DNA from: Cylindrodendrum hubeiense
Taxonomy: Eukaryota > Ascomycota > Sordariomycetes > Hypocreales > Nectriaceae
Reading direction: 5' to 3'
Assembly (NCBI GenBank): GCA_014621425.1
Contig: JAANBB010000335.1
Location: 1-45,764, forward strand
Length of the DNA stretch: 45,764 bases
Positions 24,206 through 37,984 of the stretch are shown here, one piece after another; position 1 is the stretch's first letter; every line of letters begins with the position of its first letter. The notes under the pieces were generated by a model that had not been told where the DNA came from, searched no databases, and worked only from the letters and a program-made list of their open reading frames with translations. Position numbers and translations under genes: made by a program.

Positions 24206-25138
24206 GTTGACTGCTCGGGGGTTGTGAAGGGGGACTGGCTGACGAGGGGAAGCGACATTGCTTCAGAAATTATGGCGATGAGGAAAGGGAAACAAAAGAA
24301 GGATTACCGACACATGATGGCAGTTTTCTCGGCTAGACTGAAGACAAAGAACAATATGAAGTGGTGGGTGTCGGTGCGAATGAGGTGACCCCAAAGTGGC
24401 ACAGACGGGTGGTAAAAACGTATTGTTCTTGGCGGCTTCATATTGTTCAAGCATTTTGGGACTCAACGTACAAAAACGGCCCCACGCGGCCAATCGAAAG
24501 CCTAGTTCGGGGCTATGCTACAGGTTAACTCCGCAGCGTCACTCTCGAAAGTTGAACAACTGTGCGAGAATTGAGCGTCCGTCCTGGTAGCCAAGGGCGT
24601 TCTGTCCTGTGATGTATTTGACCGGTTAGAGGCTACAATTACATGATTTGAGTTGCATGGTAAAGATTCGAGTTCAAGTTGGAAAGATATTAATCGCTTA
24701 GTCGACTCGTTTTCCACGCCTATGTAGTCCGAGTTAGATGAAAATGGCGGTAGCCCAGGCTTAAAGGTTCCTGATGCAAGTCGGCGACAGCTCCTCACTC
24801 CCGTCCGTTAGCGCTAATTGAACAAATTACTCACTGACCTTTCATCCAGCATTTCAAAGCCCAATATGATTTTCTCACTGTTCGCTCTATCTAATTCCTT
24901 GATTCCAGCATTGGAAGCCTAGTCGATAGATTTCCTGTTCCTTCCGGCACAATGATTTGCCATCCCCGGAGGTTGCGTTTTAAGAGAGAATATAGGTCCT
25001 GGCACAGCTGCCATTGCCGCACCTAACAATCGCGTATGAAGCATCTAAACCGTGAAATTATTTGCCAAGCCAGACAATTCCGACGTTGAATCTAGTTCAA
25101 AAATGTATCGTGGGATACTATTCACGATGAACCCGGCT
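24206..25138. other. Intergenic region between ABC exporter start and permease end
   Basis: About 930 bases holding the exporter's promoter and the permease 3' UTR. No gene, repeat or RNA is recognised; open frames are short and overlap. Confidence 0.55.
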
Positions 25139-26933
25139 CTAAATGTACGCAAGCTTTGTAACCACAGTTCCGTCTCCTAAGACCCGAGTTTCACCCTCCA
25201 GCCGCAACCCTCTCCAGCGAGGAATAGCAATTGTCCACAAATACCAGTAGATAACCCCTGCGATAAAGCTACAGCGGGGTGGTTAGCACTTGGTCAAAAG
25301 GCTTATAGGTGTACAGCATACATAGTTAACCCTACAAGAGCGTAGGTGGCATAGAACAAGCCATCGCCCGAGCCTTTAGGGGGCCGGAAGAAGGGCGCGG
25401 ATAGGAGTGCGGCCGCAAATACTATCTTGACCAGAACTGCAGGTGTCCATGCTTTGAATGGCCGTTTGAGATCGGGTCGTTGAAACCGTAACTTGAGGAG
25501 GCCAACCGCAACTGCGAGACTCACAAGCTCGCCAGCATATCCCTCGACTTCAAGGATGAACGAATACACTGTCCCAGACGGCGGCAGAGCAATGACAAAA
25601 AAAGAAGGGATGTAATTAATAAGGAACCCACCCAGCGGGGAGTTGAAAGGTCTTGACGAGGAGAGAAAGTCGGAGAAGGGGAGAAACCCTTGTCTAGCAA
25701 TTTCTTGTTTAATCCGCGCCTGTGTTTACTCTGTCGTTAGCCTTTGTTTCCCATTTGCCAAGAATCACCGGTAGAGTGCAGTTCGAAGGGTCTCACCATA
25801 GCAAATGTCACAACCATGACGTTTCCGGCCGCAGAAAGTGCCACAGCTAGTGGTAGAACCCTGCGTCCAAGGCTCTCGCCAAACAGGCGTTCAAAGAAGA
25901 GAGCAGCAATGAGCTCACCGCTATCTCTAATCTCCTCCACGGGGACGACGATGAAATACGCCACATTGATGAGAAAGTACATGCTGCAAGCCGTGGCGAG
26001 CGCCGTCATGGCCACTGATCTCAGCGTTCGGACGGGGTCCTTGACCTCGTTCAAAACATTGCTAACATTGTCAAGCCCAGAATATGAGTAAGACACTTTA
26101 AACAAGGATGTCGCTATAGCGCCCCAATTCCAGCTGCTGTCCTGCCAAAGGTGGTCCCAGGAGAGCAAGTTCACTTTTTCGGACTTTGAATCCGCGACTG
26201 GGCGAAAGAGAACAACGTAAACGCCTGAGAGGATCATGAACAAAATGACTCCAATCTTGACCCAGCCAAGAGTGTTCTGGATCCTAACACCAGTTTTGGG
26301 AAATATTCCATGGACCACAGTGATGGCAGTGAGTAGCCCGATGGCCAGGCCCTTGGAAAGGATGTTGCTTGCTTCATGAACTCCCAGAGAAAAGAGCACG
26401 TAGCGGCTGAAGACGACACAGTTGCTCGCTGTGAAACCCAGCATGACCGCGTAGATGGCGAACAATGTCGAGGCAAGGAATTTCGGCCACCGATATGTAA
26501 ACTCAAGATAGACCTTGGTTCCTCCAGAGCGCGGCAACATGCACCCATACTCAAGGGCCACAGAGAGGCCGCAGGCGGCTATCACAGCCCCAACAACCCA
26601 CAGCAAGAGCGAGAGGCCGATGCTTCCGACAGACTGTGTGATGGCGCCTGGGGTGGCAAAGATTCCGCTGCCGACGACACGCGATATCGCCAAGATATAC
26701 GCGCTCGGCCATGTGAGCGTCCGCCCAAGCGGCGACGTCTCAGGCAAGACGTCATCTTCGACTAAACGCGAGGGTTGCGTATCACCCAAGCCAATCTCGC
26801 CTTCATCGGCAGAGCTCACGAAGGGCGTTCGGGTTGCAGCTGGTTCTTTGAAATCATTCGAATCAGAAATATTCCGGTCTGTCGCTTGGAGCAGCGGTCG
26901 TAGCTCCGGATTTGGAGCAACCTTGCCATCCAT
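25139..26933 (-). CDS. Amino-acid permease, Mup1-like LAT family (three exons)
   Basis: Exons 26933-25797, 25719-25322 and 25268-25139 encode 554 residues. Introns are 77 nt (25720-25796, GTGAGA...CACAG, branch CTAAC) and 53 nt (25269-25321, GTATGC...GTAG, branch GCTAAC). They join VTFAM to ARIKQEIARQG and LVGLT to IFIAGVIYWYLW. A hydrophilic 70-residue N-terminus is followed by about 12 hydrophobic spans beginning RVVGSGIFATPGAITQSVG, the substrate-site helix of APC transporters. Strings such as MLPRSGGTKVYLEFTYRWP and SYSGLDNVSNVLNEVKDP match the fungal high-affinity methionine permease (Mup1) and wider LAT group. It probably imports methionine or other neutral amino acids across the plasma membrane; the exact substrate cannot be read from sequence. 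The acidic N-terminal tail could serve ubiquitin-dependent endocytosis as in yeast Mup1, which is inference. Confidence 0.9.
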
Positions 26934-28369
26934 CTGATTTCGAATATATCGCCAGTCTGCCGTTATTCAGGATGGGTAAACGGTGCCGGACAAGAACAGA
27001 ACAACAACGCCATTTTTTTTTTAATTCCTCGCTGACGCTGACTGTTTCCTGCCTCAAACGTGAGACACCTGAGTTTGCCATGGCTGATCATGGGTCACGC
27101 TGCGCCTTCGTCAGGTGTGATGCGGATTGCGCGATTGCCCCAGAAATGGTGGTGGGGTCGCAACATTGTAAACAGCGAGTTTAACAAGGATTAGGTCGCC
27201 CTACGACGGAAAAGAGTGTGGCTGGCATTACCAAAGTCACTCGGGGTGGGGGGCTTTCCCATTATCGAGACCTATTCAAAAGCCACCACGAAGAAGTTGA
27301 GAAGGGAGGAGCCCGATACTTGAGATGATTCCCAGTAGTTGATCTCGCATTCGAATTCGCTGCTTGAATCATCCACTGCAAGAGTTATCCAGACATTTCC
27401 TGTTCATAAACACGCAGGCGTGATGTTGCCGACGATGGCGTGCTGAACAAGCTGATAAATCTAAATCACTTTAGCAGTCTAGAAGAGAAAAATGAGATCG
27501 GGTAGAGAATTAGATTTCACCGTGACAAATATATTTAATAGCTCGGTCTTCTTTTGGCGCCCATTATATGTCTCTCTGCTGCTGGAGCAGCCATTGCAAA
27601 GCACACCAGATAAGTCTTACGTTGCAATAAATCGGTACACCAGGCCTTCTTTCATTGGTTGGGCACCATAACATAACTCGATCCGATGATATGGTGAGGC
27701 CACAGGTAACGAGGGGCTTAGCCGACGACCGTATCCGACGACCGTATCCGACGACCGTATCCGACGACCACTCCGTCTTCGGGTAATACCCCAGGAGGAC
27801 AGTGTCATCACAGTGTCATAGTGGCAGCTCTAAATCACTCTCGCTTACAGACTAGCCTTAATGACATTCATTTCGCGAAAGCCTTATCATTTCTAGGCGG
27901 TTCTTGTTCACCTTGGAGTCTAGATTTGTGTCGTCGGCACTCATTGCCACCCTTAGTCGCCACGGTCGCACACATAACCAACCCAAAAACCAGATGCCCG
28001 CAATTCTTGAGTAGTAGCCGAAATATTTGAGCGGTATTCACTCATAGATTTATTCCCTGTTCTCCGGGGACTCGTTCAATTCGTACTAAAAAGTGTAATA
28101 TGTTAGAGCATACCATTAAAATGGCATTTAGCATCAGGGCACAAATGGCAGTATTAATTTTGCGCCCTCAATTCACTAGTGAATCCCTCAATACCCTATC
28201 GCTCTTCTGCATTTAATCGTATTCGGAAACAACGATCAATTGTCTGGACTCTCTGTTCCTCATCTCAGAAAATCCGTATCACTTTATCTTTACCCCGGAT
28301 ATTGCTCTTGATGTGGTTCCTAAAAAGAGCAACAAAGTCAATAAATTATTATTTTGTCTTCGTCCATAA
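26934..28369. other. Intergenic region upstream of the permease, no intact gene
   Basis: About 1.4 kb. The proximal part is the permease promoter. Composition grows more AT-rich after about 27,800. A short tandem repeat lies at 27,722-27,769. Open frames show no family resemblance. Confidence 0.55.
27722..27769. repeat. 13-bp tandem repeat (GTATCCGACGACC)
   Basis: Three exact copies of GTATCCGACGACC (27731-27769) follow a partial first copy ending in CGACGACC. There are no spacers, so this is a minisatellite and not a CRISPR-like array. Confidence 0.9.
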
Positions 28370-28620
28370 TAAATCCCCGGGGGATCATGTTCTAGTTAAA
28401 GAGGTTCAGTGGGCTTGTCATAGGATCAAGGTTCATTGTGTAAAAGTCCATGTTAAAATACTCGGTTTCTGTGAAGCAGTCAGCCTCAACTCATGGTTAA
28501 TCCGGACATCTTCAATAATAACAACCCAAAGGCCCTAGTTGTTATAGGAACTCTTGGGCAGCTGCGTAAACTCGACTTTGAAGTGTTGTAGGATAATTCC
28601 GTCCGCACCGCCGTCCCACA
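28370..28620 (-). pseudogene. Arylamine N-acetyltransferase relic, C-terminal half
   Basis: On the minus strand the frames give a region ending KVEFTQLPKSSYNN, a stop, then GLWV, a frameshift, and RCPD..P.VEADCFTETEYF with DFYTMN and TSPLNLF after it. This follows the order and wording of the C-terminal third of fungal NAT proteins (LWVYQ, then CFTE-E, then MN--TS). Stops at 28535-28537 and in the RCPD stretch can all arise from CAG, CGA, CAA or TGG codons by C-to-T/G-to-A change. It is broken beyond function. Arylamine N-acetyltransferases acetylate or malonylate aromatic amines. Confidence 0.7.
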
Positions 28621-28632
28621 GCAAGGTAGGGT

Positions 28633-28960
28633 ATGTTGGACAAACGGTCCCATGGTCGCGGAGGATACTGCGTGGAAAATAACGAATTCTTCGGGGCTGT
28701 TCTTCAAAATCTGGTATTTGACTCAGTCTACACAGTGGCTAGGTTAGACGACCCATGGAAGATGGCAAGAGGCGAGCGTGGACGAGATGGTATGCATGTT
28801 TTTGCCACATGATCCCTCTGAATCCTTGACGCTCACCCCGCTTCATTCCTGGCTTGGAAAATAACTGTACGTAAGAGTCGCCTTCTTAATCTTGTCAAAA
28901 TCGACGGTCTCTGGTATTTAGTTGATACCGGCCACGAACTGCAATATTCTGGAATCAGGC
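28633..28960 (+). pseudogene. Arylamine N-acetyltransferase relic, catalytic-Cys part, opposite strand
   Basis: On the plus strand an ATG at 28633 opens 59 codons containing LDKRSHGRGGYCVENNEFF, the NAT catalytic-cysteine signature (RGGYC). Two TGA stops follow at 28810 and 28819. The same frame then resumes with LLNLVKIDGLWYLVDTG, matching the block around the NAT catalytic aspartate. The frame stays open to TAA at 29140, but after about 28,960 I no longer recognise NAT. This piece lies head-to-head with the C-terminal half on the other strand, so the gene was broken by an inversion and then decayed. Confidence 0.68.
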
Positions 28961-29790
28961 GCTTACATCTAGGGACAGAGTTATTTGAGTCGAATAATGG
29001 AGTGGAAGATTCACGAAGGACACTGTCTCTAACTGCCACTCTCGTAACTCGGCCAAAAATGGGAGCGGTGGTTCAGGGTGTTCATCCCGAAGAAACCCTA
29101 CATATGTGGTTGAGATACCGATCGATCTACTCCTTGCTGTAACTTATGGCCTTGGTCCCAAAATGCGACTTTTTAAATTAAATAACTACAAAAATAGAGT
29201 GACAGGAAAATAGAGAACAATATCTTTTTGTTGCCAAGGTGAATTCCAAAACATGCCGGTTGTACACATATTAGCCTCAAATCGTAGTCGTAGTCCAGTG
29301 CCCCTACGATATTGACTACTTCAGTGTGAAGAGTAGAATCCATATCTTCGATATTGTGTTCAACTTATAATGCATAGGGAAAAGCCGCCGATGGCACGCA
29401 TTATAACATTGAATGTGCATTTACAATTACGATCGTGTACTCTAAGCTATCCCACCTGTGGCTGGTGGAATGGTTTGCCCAGGTGCATTATCCGCCCGTT
29501 TCAGCAACAAGGGTCGGAGGTCCCACATCTGATCCCCGGTACATTCCCGGTACCAGAAAATATCGCTTGGGCCTGACCTCCTCCTTAGCAGCGCTTCAAC
29601 TCATGACACCCTATTAGTGAACTCATGCACCAACTAATGACATAGACACATACATGTTCATAGTATATCCCACGTGTCCGCCACAATACCCCACAGGTTT
29701 GTGCTTGGATTCAAAGGCCATGTGAAATCAGAAGATAATTGGCATTCTCGAGTCGAGTAACTAACTTCGTCATATTTATGCTACCTTGAA
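28961..29790. other. Region downstream of the amidohydrolase, no intact gene
   Basis: About 830 bases of moderately AT-rich DNA. The NAT-relic frame stays open until 29140 but is not identifiable. Other open frames (29370-29617) show no resemblance. The last part should include the amidohydrolase 3' UTR. Confidence 0.5.
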
Positions 29791-31375
<1,585 letters not shown>

Positions 31376-31410
31376 ATTTGAGACCTTGAAAGTTAAGGAG
31401 CATTTTTATT

Positions 31411-34400
31411 CAGGCTATATTATATCTAAAATAGATTAACTTAATATATTATAATAATTTAATATAATTTAGAGAAGATTATTTTAATTATTTAAAGATA
31501 TTAATTAAATATTAATAAAAGAAAGTAAATAATAAAATATTTTCTAGATATTTCTTAGATTTTTAAAGAAAATTAAAGAAATATTTAATAAAATTATATA
31601 ATATTAGATAAATATATTATTATATTTATTTATTATTAAGTTTAGGAATCTTTATGAAAATTTATAGGTTTTAGTAATTATTTAGAATCTTAATAGAAAA
31701 TATAATCCTTTTAAGATAATATTATTAATATTTAAAAGACTTAATAATTATTATTATTTTATAATCTAGAATTCTATAATTTAATTCTATATTAATAAAC
31801 TTATAAGATTAGAATATTATAGAATAGTATTAGTCTTATTTATCTAACTAGGATAAAATCTCTATTATTATAAACTTAAAAGTATTAATCTCTAGGTAGA
31901 TTGAAAGAAATAGGTTAAAATATTTTAAGAGTAAAATCTCTTAAAATATTTATAATAGATAGAGGAATACTCTCCTTTTAGTTTTATCTAGCTTAATATA
32001 TTCTAGTTTCTTTTTATTTTTATTCTTTTTTAAAAGAGTATTTAGAGGGACTATAATATCTAAATATCTATAGATAAATCTATAATAAAAGTTATAGAAT
32101 TCTAGGAAGATTTGGATTTTCTTAAAGGTTTTAGGTTCTTTTTATTTAGTTATTATTTTAATTTTCTTTAGATTTATTAATATTCTATTAATAATTAGGA
32201 GAAATCCTAAGAATTTTATTTAAATATAATAGAATATATATTTAGAGGGTTTTATATAGAGTTGGGCTTTATATAGGTATTTAAGTATTATTTAAAAGTA
32301 TTTTATATAGGATTCTCTATTTTTTAAGAAAACTAGGATATTATTTAAATAGATAATATAAATAATATCTATTAGATTCTAAAGAACTTGATAAATATAA
32401 TCTTAGAATATAATTAGTATATTAATAAGTCTAAAAGGTATTATTAAGTATTTAAAATAATTATATTAAGTTTAGAAAGTAATTTTCTATTTATTTTCTT
32501 TTTTAATTTAGATATAATAATATATATTCTGGATATTAATTTTTAAAAAGAACTTAATTTTCTTAATCTGATCTATGATTTCTATAATTAGGGGGAGAGA
32601 ATATTAATTTTTTATTATTATTTTATTAAGTCCCTAATAGTCTATATAAAGTCAGAGAGAACTATTTAATTTAGATATAAATAGAATAGGAGTTCTTATT
32701 AAGCTCTTTAAGAAATAAATATACCTATTAGTAATATTTTCCTATAGGTATTTATATAATATTTTAAGCTCTTTTTAAGATAAGGAATAGATAGGCCTAA
32801 ATAATAAGCTTATATCTGGAAATAGTTTAATTATATAATTTAAGGTTTTATATTAGGGAAGGATTTCTAAATTTTCTACTAAGAATATATTCTTAAAATT
32901 ATAGAATTTTAGAGAAAATTCTTTTTCTATTTTAGGAATTGGTTTTTCTTTATTTAGTATTTAATATAACTTCTCTATTATTATTATCCTATAAATCTAA
33001 GTTAAGTCTCTATAAAAATATTAAAATTTATATGAGGGGATTTATTTAAGATTATTTTACTTAATTTTATATAATTATATCCTTTTATTAGATATAGGAT
33101 AATATTTAAGTTTATTATAATAATTATTAATAGAATAAATAGGTTTTTATTTAATATTATATTTTTATTAATATTAATTATAATCCTTTTAAAGGATTTT
33201 ATCCTCTCTTAAGAGTTAATTATATTTATTAGGATCTTCTAGGTATAATAGATTTTATATTTAAGCTTTTTAATTATTTTTAGTATAAAGATCTTAATTT
33301 TATATTAGTAGAGATAAAATTAAATTACTAATTATTTACTAATAAGATCTATCTTTACTCTACTATCTAGAATCCCTATAATTTTAAGGGATTTCTATTC
33401 CTAGATTAAGAGTTTAGTTATTAGGTTATTCTTAATTCTTAAAAGGGATTAGCTAATCTTAGTAAAATTATTTACTTTAATTAGAATTCTTTTCTCTTTT
33501 CTTTTATCTTAATTTCTTAAATCTTAGATTTCTTATTTAAGTATATATCTATAAGGTACTTATTATTATTATAAATATAATATTTAAGGATTTTATTATA
33601 TATATTTTTATGATTTTTAATTCCTTTCTTTTTAATTTTTTTTTAAGATTTATTTTTTTATTAAAATTGATTTTTAATTTAGTTTTTAATTAAGGAAATA
33701 TCTTTTAGGAATTATTTAAGAATCTTTCTAGACTTCTCTAAATTAGAAGGGTTTTATTTTCTTTTCTATTTTTATTTTCTCTTAGCTTTCTAGATTTAAA
33801 TAACTAGTATAGTTATTTCCTTCTAATCTTAGAGAATATTTATATTATTTTAGATATTAATTAATTTTTATAGGGAGGATAATAATTTTATATAGAAAAA
33901 GTATATTCTTTTCTCTTTAGGTATTAGAGGATTATATTTCTTAAGAGAATTAAGATAGAAATAGAAATTATAGGGAGATTAATTCTCTCTTTATTTTATA
34001 CTTTCTAGGTCTATTATAATAGATAATTTTTAATTTTCTAGATCTTTAATTAAATTAAGAGTCTATTCTTTAAAATAATCCTAATCCTTTTTAAAACTTA
34101 TCTAAATTCTCTTAGATTCTTTCTTTAAGTATCTTATCTATCTATTTTAAACTTCTAATTCTATATTATTAAAGACTAATATAATTTTTATATAGTCTCC
34201 TTTATATTTTCTTTAAGTATTATTAAAGACTTATTAAAGATTATTAAGTTAATTATTTTATTTTCAAATTATTATTAATATTTTAAGTATTATTAGATTT
34301 TTTAGTTTATATTCCTAGATAGAGAAATTAGAATTAAAATTAATAGAGTTTTAATAATATCTTATTTAATATTTCTATATAGGGAATAGGGAATATTAAG

Positions 34401-34930
34401 AAAAATCTTCTTATATAAATACTAAAAGCTTATTAGCTTTTACCTAGAGCTTTTTAAATATCTATAGTTCTTTAATTTAAATTTCTATTATTTCCTACTA
34501 TTTCCTAATATTTTAGATTATATCTAACTCTCTAATTATATCTACTAGGTTTTACACTGGTTTTTCCTTTCCTTTGGTTATAGGTTAGTTAATAAGTTAG
34601 ATATTATTATCTTTTTCTCTATTAGATCTATTTAGGATCTTAGTATTATATGTATCTCTATCCCTAAATAGGTTAAGAGTGGAGTGAGTTAATCTTAATA
34701 TTATTTTAATTCTGGGTAATTATAAGAGAAGTTTTAAAATATAAAAGTAATAAGGTAATTATTAGGGAAATATCTAATAATTATAGAATAGTTAGATAGG
34801 ATAAAGGTATATTTAAGATTATAATAAGACTGAAATTTATCCTATATCTCTTTAAGAAGTGGGGTATACCTTTTAAGATATTAAGTTAAAACTATTCTAA
34901 TTAAGGTTTCTTATTAAGTCTTCTTGGCCT
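31411..34930 (-). mobile_element. Ty3/gypsy retrotransposon relic, 3' truncated
   Basis: On the minus strand a decayed frame shows an RT active site now reading YLNN (32340-32351, from YLDD), then KNRES, QLYIKPSKY, FLGFL, KEPKTFKKIQIFLEFYNFYRRFI (32,040-32,220) and an RNase H region (ELNYRILDYK, KSFKY, about 31,560-31,900). This is the RT-RNase H order of Ty3/gypsy. The frame runs out at the left edge of the block and no integrase is present, so the 3' end is lost. Protease and gag should lie at 32.7-34.6 kb but are too decayed to place. The right boundary is approximate. Confidence 0.82.
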
Positions 34931-34950
34931 TATTCTTAGAATCTCTATTA

Positions 34951-35022
34951 TACTAAATATACTAAATATACTTAATATACTAAATATACTAAATATACTT
35001 AATATACTAAATATACTAAATA
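34951..35022. repeat. 9-bp tandem repeat with 27-bp higher-order period
   Basis: Eight 9-bp units in a row: TACTAAATA and its variant TACTTAATA, with the variant at every third place. The pattern shows expansion of a three-unit block. It lies at the upstream edge of the gypsy relic. Confidence 0.92.
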
Positions 35023-36389
35023 TAAATATAAAATAAAAATAAAATAAGAGTTTTTTTTAGATAATTAATTTTATCTTTATATAGATAAATATAATTAAAT
35101 TAATAAATAGAAAATCTTATATTTTAATTATTTTATTATTATTATATTAAGTATAATATTAATCTATTAAGTCTATTATATCCTTTAAGTCTATTAATTA
35201 TAGTTAATATTATCTCTTTATTTTATAGTATTAGAGATAATAATACTATTAATAATCTCTTTATATTATATTTATAATAATTCTCTAATATTCCTAGATC
35301 TTATAGTTAATAAGGTATAAATAAGTTAATCTGGATAATATATAATAATTATAAAATCTATTTTAATATTAATCTTATCCTAGTTTTATTATCTATTTAT
35401 TAAATAATAAGTTTAATCCTAGATAAATACCTATACTTATTATTAATTCCTATATTTTATATATTTAGCTTTCTAATATCTTTAATATTACCTTAAATAA
35501 TAAAGGCTAAATTCTAATCTACTCTAAAGTTTATATAATAGGTTATTAGAGAAGGCTAGTATCTTATACTTGATCTTATTTATTAATATAAATAGGTATA
35601 TAAGTGGTAGGAGAGATAGGGCTAGTTATTATTAAGTTTAGGAGTCTATAATCCCCCTTTATTATATTCTTTACCTTAAGATTAATAATTAATATTAAGT
35701 CTTCTAGTAGGTATATCTCCTATATCTATATAATCCTTAGTCTTCCCAGAACTAGAGTTAATACCTAACCCTCCTATTCTAGGTAATACTATCCTAGATA
35801 TAGAGACTCTTTTTAAGATAGTTAATACCTTTATAAAAGAGTATAGGTTTAGTATTATTTGGTAATATAAATATTAATATTAAGACTAGAAGATCTAATA
35901 TATATTTTAGTATAATTAATTTGGATAATTATAGTCTATTAAAGGAATTAGATTATAATAATAAAAGTCTTAGAAATGTAATTATAAGTGATAGGTTATT
36001 ATTAAAGCCCTTAAAGAGGGGAAATAGTTCTTATAATAATACTTAAATATAGAATATAGTAAATATAATTATAAACCCAGTCTCACTCTATTAGCTTATT
36101 CTATCTATTGATAATTTACTTTACCTATTAGGGTCACTTTTAAGGCTATAAGTTAATAGGTTAGTGTGTGTGCTTGTAATATATAAGTAATTATTTAAGA
36201 TTAATATTTAGATATTAACTTTATTTAAAAGGATATCTATAATACTAGGGTTATAATTAATTATAATAAGTTAAATAGGTATATCTTTATTATAGTCCTA
36301 ATTAAGCTTTTTAATAAGAGTGGAATCCCTTATTTAGTAAAGTGAGTAGATAATAAGCTGAATTGAATTATTAATTTAATATAGATCTT
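35023..36389. other. AT-rich decayed DNA, not assigned
   Basis: RIP-type sequence with stops in all frames. It may be the 5' part of the MULE that follows or an element of its own; I find no readable motif. Confidence 0.4.
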
Positions 36390-37300
36390 CCCTTATTATC
36401 TTTAAATATAGAAGTGCTTTCTAGATATTATTAGCTTTAATAATATATATAATATTAACTAGTTCAAGCTATCCCTCTTCCAAGTAACTAAATAGATATA
36501 TTTAGGGATAGTTTTTAATATAGTATTTAATTTAATTAATAATAAGAGATAGAAAGGATTCTAATTCCTTATAGAGGGGATTTAATAGTTAATTGATAAA
36601 TAATCTATTAAAAACCTAATTATTATTATTATAGACTTTAATAAGTTAATAAAGGTAGTCTTAGATAATTAGTTTCCTATATTATAATAATAACTATATA
36701 TTCACTATATTAACTCTAATATCCTTCTTAAATTAAAGTAGAAATAGCTTAAGCTATCCGAGCTTACTAGTAACTCAGATAATAATAATCTTAATAAATT
36801 CCCTTAATATTATATCTAGCTTAACCTGATTAACTAAGTATTAGTTAATAGTTTAATAACTAATAAGATTCCTTATACTTATTAAGGTATTTTTTAGATG
36901 TAGAAGGTTATATTATTTACTGATAATAAGGTAGTCTATGAGAAAGCTTAGAGAATATTATATAAGGAGTTTTATAATTAATAATTAATCTTATATTATT
37001 TATATAGTATTTATATANCTATAAGAGCTTAATAGNCTTATTANTTTATTAAGATATACTATAANTTTAATATTTATATTATATNTAATATANAAATAAA
37101 TAATAATAATATTAAAAAGNTATTTATTAAATANTATAAATAATCTCTTTTACCTTATTAAGNTAATATAANATATAATAAAGGATTAAGAGTATAATTT
37201 CTTAGATAANTATATANTAGATAAGGTANTTATANTANATAATCTCTCTANATTAAGCTCAGAATATCTANNTAAANTATAAATAATAATCTCTTTAAAG
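36390..37300 (+). pseudogene. Mutator-like (MULE) transposase relic
   Basis: A decayed plus-strand frame reads like a fungal MULE transposase: FKLSLFQVTK, IYLGIVFN, NLINNKR then FLIEGI (36,430-36,590), then the catalytic-aspartate block IIIIDFNKLIKVVLDNQFP (about 36,620-36,670, aspartate at IDFN) and the following histidine block IHYINSN (36,692-36,720), then LLKLK. The order is that of the MULE DDE domain. Stops are frequent and come from C-to-T. Terminal inverted repeats could not be located. Sequence up to about 37,960 may be its C-terminus. Confidence 0.78.
37018..37277. other. Cluster of 19 undetermined bases (N)
   Basis: Nineteen Ns, nearly all single, lie within 260 bases of the MULE relic; the rest of the window has none. 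Single scattered Ns look like unresolved disagreement between reads or collapsed repeat copies and not like a scaffold gap. Confidence 0.95.
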
Positions 37301-37984
37301 GGCCTGATCTTAATATAAGGGTAATATTATATTATATATAAGGTAATATTAACTAGAAAGAATCCCTTTCTAACTCCTTTATAAGACTATAATAATAAGT
37401 ATTCTATCTTAATAGAACTTAATATCCTATATTTTTATATAATTTATAAGAAATTAGATTTAGATCTACAATTTATAAAATAGGATATCTATTTATATTA
37501 ATAATTTTAAGAATTATTATTATAAGATCTATATTATTATATCCTTAATCTAAAGATTATTTTAATATTATATAATTATCTAAAAAATATATTATAAATT
37601 ATACCCTCTAATTTAGCTATTAAGATTAGTAGTTAATCCTAGATTATTAGTACTTAATTAATTACTATTATATTAATAAGCCAAGTAATAAAGTATAAAT
37701 AAGGGAGATTAATAGGAAGCTAAAACTAATTAATATTAACAAGAATTAAATAGGAGATAAGCTAGTAAGTTAGATTAACTATATAAATAACCTATAATTA
37801 GTTAGCTATATTTAATCCTGGATAATTTACTAGAATATAAGCTATTAGGTAAAGATTATAACCTAGTATTTATAGAATAAGAAATTAATAGGAACTAATA
37901 AATAATAATAGAGAATAATATAAAATAGAAATAATAGGATTTTAATTACTTATAATTAGAATATAAATTCAAATCCTAAGAATT

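Noticed and set aside
27722..27769. CRISPR-like array
   Set aside because: Direct 13-bp repeats without spacers, in a eukaryotic nuclear context: a minisatellite.
28179..28538. 119-codon plus-strand open frame
   Set aside because: It lies across the minus-strand NAT relic, which explains the sequence better; it has no resemblance of its own.
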